Of a stretch of DNA of 55,767 nucleotides, positions 51,097 to 55,767 are shown one piece after another. The notes beneath the pieces were generated by a model. It was not told the DNA's origin. It made no database searches and saw only the letters and a list, made by a program, of their open reading frames with translations. Location: the NCBI GenBank assembly GCA_019245755.1, contig JAFARC010000029.1:1-55767 (forward strand). Direction: 5' to 3'. The stretch is from Mycobacteriaceae bacterium. Its GTDB lineage: Bacteria > Actinomycetota > Actinomycetes > Mycobacteriales > Mycobacteriaceae. Each line of letters starts with the position of its first letter. Position 1 is the stretch's first letter. Both the position numbers and the translations under genes were made by a program.

Positions 51097-51667
51097 AGTC
51101 GCGACCTGCCTCGATGATCTCGGACCGAAGCCGGGCCAGCGCGCGATGCTGGGCCACCCGGACCGCGCCGGTCGAGCTGCCGACGGCCCCAGCCGTCTCC
51201 TCGGCGCTCAGCCCGACCACCACGCGCAAAATCAGGATTTCTCGTTGTTTGGCAGGCAGCAGGTTCAGCAGGGCATCCATTCGCGCCGCCGAATCCGCCT
51301 CGATGGCCATTTGCTCCGGCCCGAGGTCGGTGGCAGGCCGTTCGGGGACCTCGTCGGTCGGCTCGGCACGGTTGCGCGCGACCGCACGGTGGGCGTCTGC
51401 CACCTTGTGGGCCGCAATGCCGTACACGAACGCCAAAAAGGGCCGTCCCTGGTCCTTGTAGCGTGGCAACGCCGTGATGGCGGCCAAGCAAACCTCCTGC
51501 GCCACATCGTCCGCCGATAGACCACTTCGCTCTGCCGTCCCGATCCTTGCGCGGCAGTACCGCACCACGATTGGGCGAATGGTCTCCAGCACTTCGCGGA
51601 GTGCGTCTCGATTGCCGGCAACTGCGTCAGCAACGACAGCATCGAGTCGGTCTCCCGAATTTGTCAT
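51089..51667 (-). CDS. sigD: ECF sigma factor SigD
   Basis: 192 residues from the ATG at 51667. Region 2 is LREVLETIRPIVVRYCRARIGTAERSGLSADDVAQEVCLAAITALPRYKDQGRPFLAFVYGIAAHKVADAHR; region 4 is LLPAKQREILILRVVVGLSAEETAGAVGSSTGAVRVAQHRALARL, split by a linker. A GTG at 51691 and the open frame back to 51739 are alternatives, since the Mtb annotation has a comparable longer leader. Cotranscribed with its anti-sigma factor gene. Confidence 0.94.
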   Translation of the reverse strand: MTNSGDRLDAVVADAVAGNRDALREVLETIRPIVVRYCRARIGTAERSGLSADDVAQEVCLAAITALPRYKDQGRPFLAFVYGIAAHKVADAHRAVARNRAEPTDEVPERPATDLGPEQMAIEADSAARMDALLNLLPAKQREILILRVVVGLSAEETAGAVGSSTGAVRVAQHRALARLRSEIIEAGRDYA

Positions 51668-51751
51668 CGACGACAGCGTCCTCAACGTTACGAGCCAGGA
51701 GCTTCCCGGCAATCCAACCGACAATAACGATCCGCACATGGTCGGATCACG

Positions 51752-52546
51752 TCAGCGAGACCAAACGCCACCACCGTGTCGCACGGTCCGGGCGCAGGCG
51801 TCCCGGATCGCCAGCACGTCCGCGGCGTCGCGGATGTTGCTTTCAATGTCGGCAAGCAGGCCGGCCGCCGCCCAACGAAGCGGTATGAGGCCGAGCCGGC
51901 CGGTGGTGATCAGCGCATCGTCGGCCACGGTACGCGCAAGATCGACCTGACCGACGCTGCACAACGCGGCCGCGCGCACCACGGCGGTCTTCGCCCGGTG
52001 GCGCGCCGACCGCGAGTCGGCGGCCAACTCGGCCGCGTGGTCGGCGTGCCGGACCGCTTCGGCGCCCTCGCCGGCGACCATCGCGCGCTCCGCGGCAACC
52101 CAGTGCCAGCGCAGCGACAGCCGGTCGGGTAGACCCGGTCGATCCAGCAATAGGGCCGCCCGTGCCAGCAACGCCGCCGAGGCCGCCAAGCGGCCCATGC
52201 CCAGCGCGTCGGCGGCGAGGCCGATCAGCGCGTCGACAGCGGCTTCGGGATCGGAGCCGGCCAGTGCCAACGCCTGGCCGTCCCAGCGCCGGGCGCCGGC
52301 GTGGCCGCCGAGCTGGCGCAGGAACGACCCGCAGGTGCTGTGCGCCAGCGAAGCCAACGGTCCGGCGTCGACACGCCGGCGCAGCGCGGCAAGGTCGGCG
52401 TGCGCGCCGCCGTATCGGCCCTGGCCGCCGGCGGCCACCGCCCGCAGCCACAAGTCACGCGACGTCTCGGCGGCAGGCAGCGGCCAGCGGCCCGGATCGT
52501 CGCCGAACGCCGCGGCAGCCAAGACCGCGGACCGGTGACCGCTCAT
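51752..52546 (-). CDS. Rv3415c-like helical repeat protein
   Basis: 264 residues, Ala and Leu rich, without signal or membrane segments. Helix pairs of about 34-40 residues (LWLRAVAAGGQGRYGGAHADLAALRRRV, AVDALIGLAADALGMGRLAASAALLARAALLLD, RAKTAVVRAAALCSVGQVDLARTVADDALI) look like TPR-type repeats. Function unknown. It lies 84 bases upstream of sigD on the same strand and may share its transcript. Confidence 0.85.
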   Translation of the reverse strand: MSGHRSAVLAAAAFGDDPGRWPLPAAETSRDLWLRAVAAGGQGRYGGAHADLAALRRRVDAGPLASLAHSTCGSFLRQLGGHAGARRWDGQALALAGSDPEAAVDALIGLAADALGMGRLAASAALLARAALLLDRPGLPDRLSLRWHWVAAERAMVAGEGAEAVRHADHAAELAADSRSARHRAKTAVVRAAALCSVGQVDLARTVADDALITTGRLGLIPLRWAAAGLLADIESNIRDAADVLAIRDACARTVRHGGGVWSR

Positions 52547-52951
52547 CGGACGGCGACCGTATCAGCCGCGACCCGGCTCAAATTCCGGTGCCGTAGGCCA
52601 AACATTGGTTAACAGTTTGTGGGCTGAGCGTTAATTCGATGTCAACTCCCTACTAAGCGCTAGAAATTGCCGCGCGACACAGCCGGATCCGAACTGCGGA
52701 AACCCGGTGCGGCGGACCGACGGGTATTGCGCAATACCATCTGCGCCGTTGCTAACGCATCCCAAGGATGAACGTGACGTAAATTCTTGGGCTGCTGTTA
52801 TGTCGGTTGGCACACACGTCGGCTATTGACTCGATTTGCTAAGCAACCCTACCTTGTCTGCACGAGTAGTCATCGGCGACATCTCTGGAGATCGGTTCCA
52901 CAACTCACCGTCCAGTTGGGTTCCAAATGGACTTGGCGAGAGGGGTTTTCC
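52547..52951. other. 405-base region between the Rv3415c-like gene and whiB3
   Basis: No convincing gene. AT-richer than its surroundings, with repeated GTTAA near 52608-52634 and the whiB3 promoter at 52826-52855, leaving an untranslated leader of about 90 bases before whiB3. Confidence 0.6.
52826..52855 (+). promoter_or_regulatory. whiB3 promoter with inverted repeat in the spacer
   Basis: TTGACT, an 18-base spacer and TACCTT. The spacer contains TTGCT-A-AGCAA (52836-52846), an inverted repeat well placed to be an operator. Confidence 0.5.
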
Positions 52952-53242
52952 ATGCCACAGCCGCAGCAGCTACCCGGACCCAACGCAGACATGTGGGACT
53001 GGCAGATGCAGGGCTTGTGCCGCGGTGTCGATTCGTCGATGTTCTTCCACCCGGATGGCGAACGGGGCCGCGCCCGGGCACAACGCGAGATGCGCGCCAA
53101 AGAGATGTGCCGGCGCTGCCCGGTGATCGCCCAGTGCCGCGCCCACGCGTTATCGGTGGGTGAGCCGTACGGCATTTGGGGTGGGCTCTCGGAATCCGAG
53201 CGGGAGCTTCTGTTGAAGCGCGGCATTCGCCGCACGGCCTGA
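52952..53242 (+). CDS. whiB3: WhiB3, iron-sulfur redox-sensing regulator
   Basis: Responds to NO, oxygen and redox state through a [4Fe-4S] cluster and controls lipid synthesis and intracellular survival in Mtb. 96 residues; the ATG at 52952 follows GAGAGGGG. Cluster ligands Cys23, Cys53, Cys56 and Cys62 fall at the same positions as in Mtb WhiB3; the turn GIWGG and the basic C-terminal LLLKRGIRR, which contacts DNA or SigA, are present. Six residues shorter than Mtb. A terminator follows. Confidence 0.97.
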   Translation: MPQPQQLPGPNADMWDWQMQGLCRGVDSSMFFHPDGERGRARAQREMRAKEMCRRCPVIAQCRAHALSVGEPYGIWGGLSESERELLLKRGIRRTA

Positions 53243-53275
53243 CATCAAAGAGCACGGCTCGGTTCGACAAGCAGA

Positions 53276-53310
53276 GGCCCATCCCGATTCGGGATGGGCC
53301 TTCGGGTTTT
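53276..53310 (+). terminator. Rho-independent terminator of whiB3
   Basis: GGCCCATCCCGA and TCGGGATGGGCC form a 12-base-pair stem with a minimal loop, followed by TTCGGGTTTT. Confidence 0.9.
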
Positions 53311-53425
53311 GATCGCTCAGCCGAGCAACAGATGGTACGACCACCCCTGAACGCTGACTTGAGGCATGCCGGGAGCGACACCGAGGGAGTATCGGGGGCT
53401 GACCCTGCGGCCTATCGTAATGGGG

Positions 53426-54418
53426 ATGACGATCGGCGAAGTCGCTCAGCTGTGGCGCTATCCGGTCAAGTCTCTGGGCGGTGAACAGGTCGAGCGGGCC
53501 GAAGTTGGTCGCCGCGGAGTGCAGGGGGATCGGCTATGGGCTGTCCGGGACCTTCAAGGTGACATCACTGCGTCGGCGCGCCGCCTGCCCGTCCTGTTGG
53601 CGGCCACGGCGAGGTACCCGAGGCGGGTTCCGGCGGATGCTGGCCCAGGCAACGTGCCCGACGTCGAGATCACCTTCCCCGACGGCACGATGTTGTACAG
53701 CAGCGACCGCAGGGTGCATGCCAAGCTGTCGGAACTGGCGGGCCGCGATGTGCGGTTGACGGCATTGCCGCCGCCGGAAGACACCAGCTTGCATCGCCTG
53801 CGCCGCGATCACCAGACGGACGCCCTGTCGTCAGGCTCGCTGCGCGCGGACTTCGGCGTCCCCGAAGGGGAGCAGCTTCCTGACATGTCGATTGTCCCGA
53901 TGGCGGACATCCTGACTCTGGGTCGTTACTCCACGCCGCCCGGCACGTTCGTCGACTTGGCACCGGTGCATGTGCTGACCACGACAAGCCTGGCGACCGT
54001 TGGCGCGGAGGTCGGCGACGAACTCGACGTTCGTCGGTTCCGACCGAATTTATTCGTGGCCCTTGATAATCCGGACGATGACCTTCCCGAGTCGCAGTGG
54101 GTCGGGGCGCGTGTCGTGCTCGACGAAGTCACCTTGACCGTCTCAATGCCGACCGTGCGCTGCGTCGTTCCGAGCCGCGCACAACCCGGACTCGAGGTCA
54201 ATCGGCAGATCACCCGGGCGGTGGCCGCCAGGGCGCAGCGGTGCCTTGGTGTGTACTGCGGTGTGGAGCGCGCCGGCACCGTCAGAGTCGGTGATCAACT
54301 CACCGTCCGCGCTGTCGCCTCGTCGCGCCCACGCCAAATGCTTAATGACGCCGCCCGGCGCACGAAGCGGCTCGCATTTGGCCTCGCCGCGGTGGCTGCG
54401 GACCGTCTGTCCCGCTGA
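53426..54418 (+). CDS. MOSC-domain protein with beta-barrel N-terminus
   Basis: 330 residues from the ATG at 53426. The N-terminal MOSC_N-type barrel begins IGEVAQLWRYPVKSLGGEQVERAEV and GVQGDRLWAVRD; the MOSC domain follows with FRPNLFVAL, VVLDEVTLTVSMPTVRCVVPSRAQPG (the conserved Cys) and VYCGVERAGTVRVGD. Members bind or carry molybdenum-cofactor sulfur, for instance amidoxime-reducing proteins; the substrate here is unknown. The frame extends 20 codons upstream without family similarity. Confidence 0.87.
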   Translation: MTIGEVAQLWRYPVKSLGGEQVERAEVGRRGVQGDRLWAVRDLQGDITASARRLPVLLAATARYPRRVPADAGPGNVPDVEITFPDGTMLYSSDRRVHAKLSELAGRDVRLTALPPPEDTSLHRLRRDHQTDALSSGSLRADFGVPEGEQLPDMSIVPMADILTLGRYSTPPGTFVDLAPVHVLTTTSLATVGAEVGDELDVRRFRPNLFVALDNPDDDLPESQWVGARVVLDEVTLTVSMPTVRCVVPSRAQPGLEVNRQITRAVAARAQRCLGVYCGVERAGTVRVGDQLTVRAVASSRPRQMLNDAARRTKRLAFGLAAVAADRLSR

Positions 54419-54504
54419 GCCCAGACCTTTTGGGCGGTCGCAGCGGCGCGATCGCCTCTGCGTCTGTTCGGGGTCGGTGGTGATGGTGACCGTGGTGCCT
54501 GGGA

Positions 54505-55250
54505 TCAATCGAGGCTCGACCAGAACTGCAGAAGCGTCTCGGCTGCGCTTGCCGGCTGCTGGAGCAGCCACCAATGGCCAAGTCCGGCCAGGACAGCGAC
54601 CTGCGCCCCGGTCCGTTCGGCGGCCCAGCGATGTCGGGCTTGTCCTCCGGTGTAGGGATCCTCCGTGGGAATAATGAAAAGGCCTGGTCGAGCCGAGGCG
54701 TCCGAAAGGCGTTCGCGCCACTGAGCCCACGTCGGTGGGAGCGCCGAGCGGTACAGGTTGAGGATGCACTGGTCCATGATCTCGTCGAAGGCTTCGGCGA
54801 TCTCGTTGGCGATCGCTGGTGTCATGCCCAGTGATTCATACAGGGCGGCTCGCCCCGTTACTCCGATGGCCAACTGCCCAGCGATGGCCTTTTCACCAGC
54901 ACCAGGCGTCATCCAGATTGGGATGACGCGGGCCACACGTAATCGGGGGCGAAAGCACCGGCAGTGTCGCCGCACCACGAGCGCAGCAGATCCGGTCTTT
55001 GGCACGACAACCGCACGACATGGTTACTTCCCCAGTCGTGGCCGACCAGGTCGACAGGCTCCGACATCGCCTCGAGTTCGGCCGCCAGCCACGCCGCATA
55101 GTCGTCTGAGGTCGCGCCGAAGCCCGCTGGTATTGGCGCACCAAAGCCTGGCGGCGACAGAGTGTAGGTGTCGTCTCGCCCCAACTCCGCGATGAGGGGT
55201 CGCCAAACGGCTGCCGTCTCGGGATTGCCGTGCACGAAGACAGCCGTCAC
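54505..55250 (-). pseudogene. Alpha/beta hydrolase (dehalogenase/epoxide hydrolase-like), frameshifted
   Basis: The 5' part (GTG 55250) has FVHGNPETAAVW (oxyanion region) and the Asp-nucleophile motif VGHDWGS typical of haloalkane dehalogenases and epoxide hydrolases, up to APDYVW. The rest runs in the next frame from IWMTPGAGEKAIAGQLA to the catalytic His in LGHWWLLQQPASAAETLLQFW. One base is missing near 54918, where CAATC stands for CAAATC. Restored, it would have 248 residues. Either an inactive gene or a sequencing error. Confidence 0.8.
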
Positions 55251-55587
55251 GCCTGACGACGGTACTCGGAGTCAGCGGCTGCCAAGGGCCTAGGCCGCTA
55301 GGGCGCTGCCCGACCTTTCCCCAGGTGTTCCGCCAGATCGACGTTACCGCGGACTTTTGCGAGTAAGCGTGGCGCTGGCGTCGATCTCGACGCGGAGGTG
55401 GAGTGGCCGCAGGACGTAAGCGCCAGAAACGAAAGCACCCCCGGCTGTCGGGCCGGGGGTGCTTTCGTTGCGTGGCGCTCGACTGTGCGTGACCGTGATG
55501 GTCGTCGGAGGATTGCTCCGGCTTGTCCACCACCGCGGTCTCGGTGGTGCACGATGTACCATGCGGCGTCGCGCCGAGGCGGGCTGG
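55251..55587. other. 337-base region with a long hairpin and no clear gene
   Basis: Both strands have short open frames, none with a recognisable motif. The only structure is the hairpin at 55428-55469. Confidence 0.5.
55428..55469. terminator. 18-base-pair hairpin, probable terminator of the TetR-type gene
   Basis: AACGAAAGCACCCCCGGC and GCCGGGGGTGCTTTCGTT pair perfectly around a six-base loop; AGCGCCA/TGGCGCT extends the stem outward after a small mismatch. It lies about 120 bases past the stop of the regulator gene, on the minus strand. Confidence 0.75.
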
Positions 55588-55767
55588 TCACGATCGGGTT
55601 TGGGTGCGGTTCAGCAGTCCGCGCTCGATCAGGTCCAGCACTTGTTCTCGGGAGAACTTGATGCCTGCAGCGCTCGTGGGTAACGGTCCATCGACGAGTA
55701 GGCCCGCAAGTCCGTGCACCGCTGACCAGGCGGCAATCTCGGCTCCCGCCCTGCGGCGAGGATCCAG
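55588..55767 (-). CDS. TetR-type regulator, C-terminal end (gene continues outside window)
   Basis: The last 59 residues of a minus-strand gene whose start lies beyond the window. IAAWSAVHGLAGLLVDGPLP is the typical end-domain sequence of TetR_C-type regulators, where AW(S/A)xVHGLAxLxxxG lines the dimer helix; EQVLDLIERGLL follows before the stop. The DNA-binding part is not visible. Confidence 0.75.
   Translation of the reverse strand: MDPRRRAGAEIAAWSAVHGLAGLLVDGPLPTSAAGIKFSREQVLDLIERGLLNRTQTRS

Overview
The window is chromosomal DNA of a mycobacterium: high GC, many GTG starts, leaderless promoters, and gene order that follows the Rv3311 to Rv3416 segment of M. tuberculosis (Mtb) almost gene by gene. 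It is not from the tuberculosis complex. An MspA-family porin is present, and the Mtb islands carrying the mtp pilin, moa genes, PE/PPE genes and IS elements are missing. Comparisons with Mtb rest on remembered gene order and proteins, not on a search.

Layout. 1-3532: end of an Rv3311-like gene, then the nucleoside salvage operon cdd-deoA-add. 3749-7189: succinate dehydrogenase sdhCDAB. 7335-11270: a carboxymuconolactone decarboxylase-family gene behind a perfect ECF41-type promoter, a frameshifted sigJ, a class III aminotransferase and an SMP-30-like protein. 11332-16842: dacB1, a YihY/BrkB membrane protein, trpS, an alpha/beta hydrolase and icd1. 17031-19319: a SAM-IV riboswitch, a 47-codon scar of a deleted metC, metX and a methyltransferase. 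19366-25071: a DUF3017 protein, folD, an Old Yellow Enzyme-like protein, the MspA-type porin and an Rv1747-type FHA/ABC exporter. 25085-29190: a conservon (sensor kinase, roadblock, DUF742, GTPase) without the pentapeptide gene mfpA. 29435-34038: SpoU methyltransferase, nitroreductase and dnaE2 with an SOS box. 34137-36145: VIT-family transporter, a start-plus-end scar of acrA1, and iunH. 36164-40189: sulfate activation operon cysD-cysNC-cysQ with an Rrf2 regulator. 40385-42791: imuA'-imuB with an SOS box. 42971-49418: guaA with a small upstream gene, choD, guaB3 and guaB2. 49543-53310: DUF5319 gene, rsdA-sigD, an Rv3415c-like gene, and whiB3 with promoter and terminator. 53426-55767: MOSC protein, a frameshifted alpha/beta hydrolase and the end of a TetR-type regulator.

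How the genes work together. Three themes stand out. The whole SOS mutasome (dnaE2, imuA', imuB) lies within 12 kb, each transcription unit behind its own LexA box. Sulfur and methionine genes occupy two places: the cys operon, and the riboswitch-metX unit from which metC has been removed. Two genes (metC and acrA1) survive only as start-plus-end scars with the middle deleted.

I saw no tRNA, rRNA, CRISPR array, insertion sequence or prophage. The most unusual objects are the SAM-IV riboswitch now facing a deleted metC, the exact ECF41 promoter beside a frameshifted sigJ, and the porin with an altered constriction ring.
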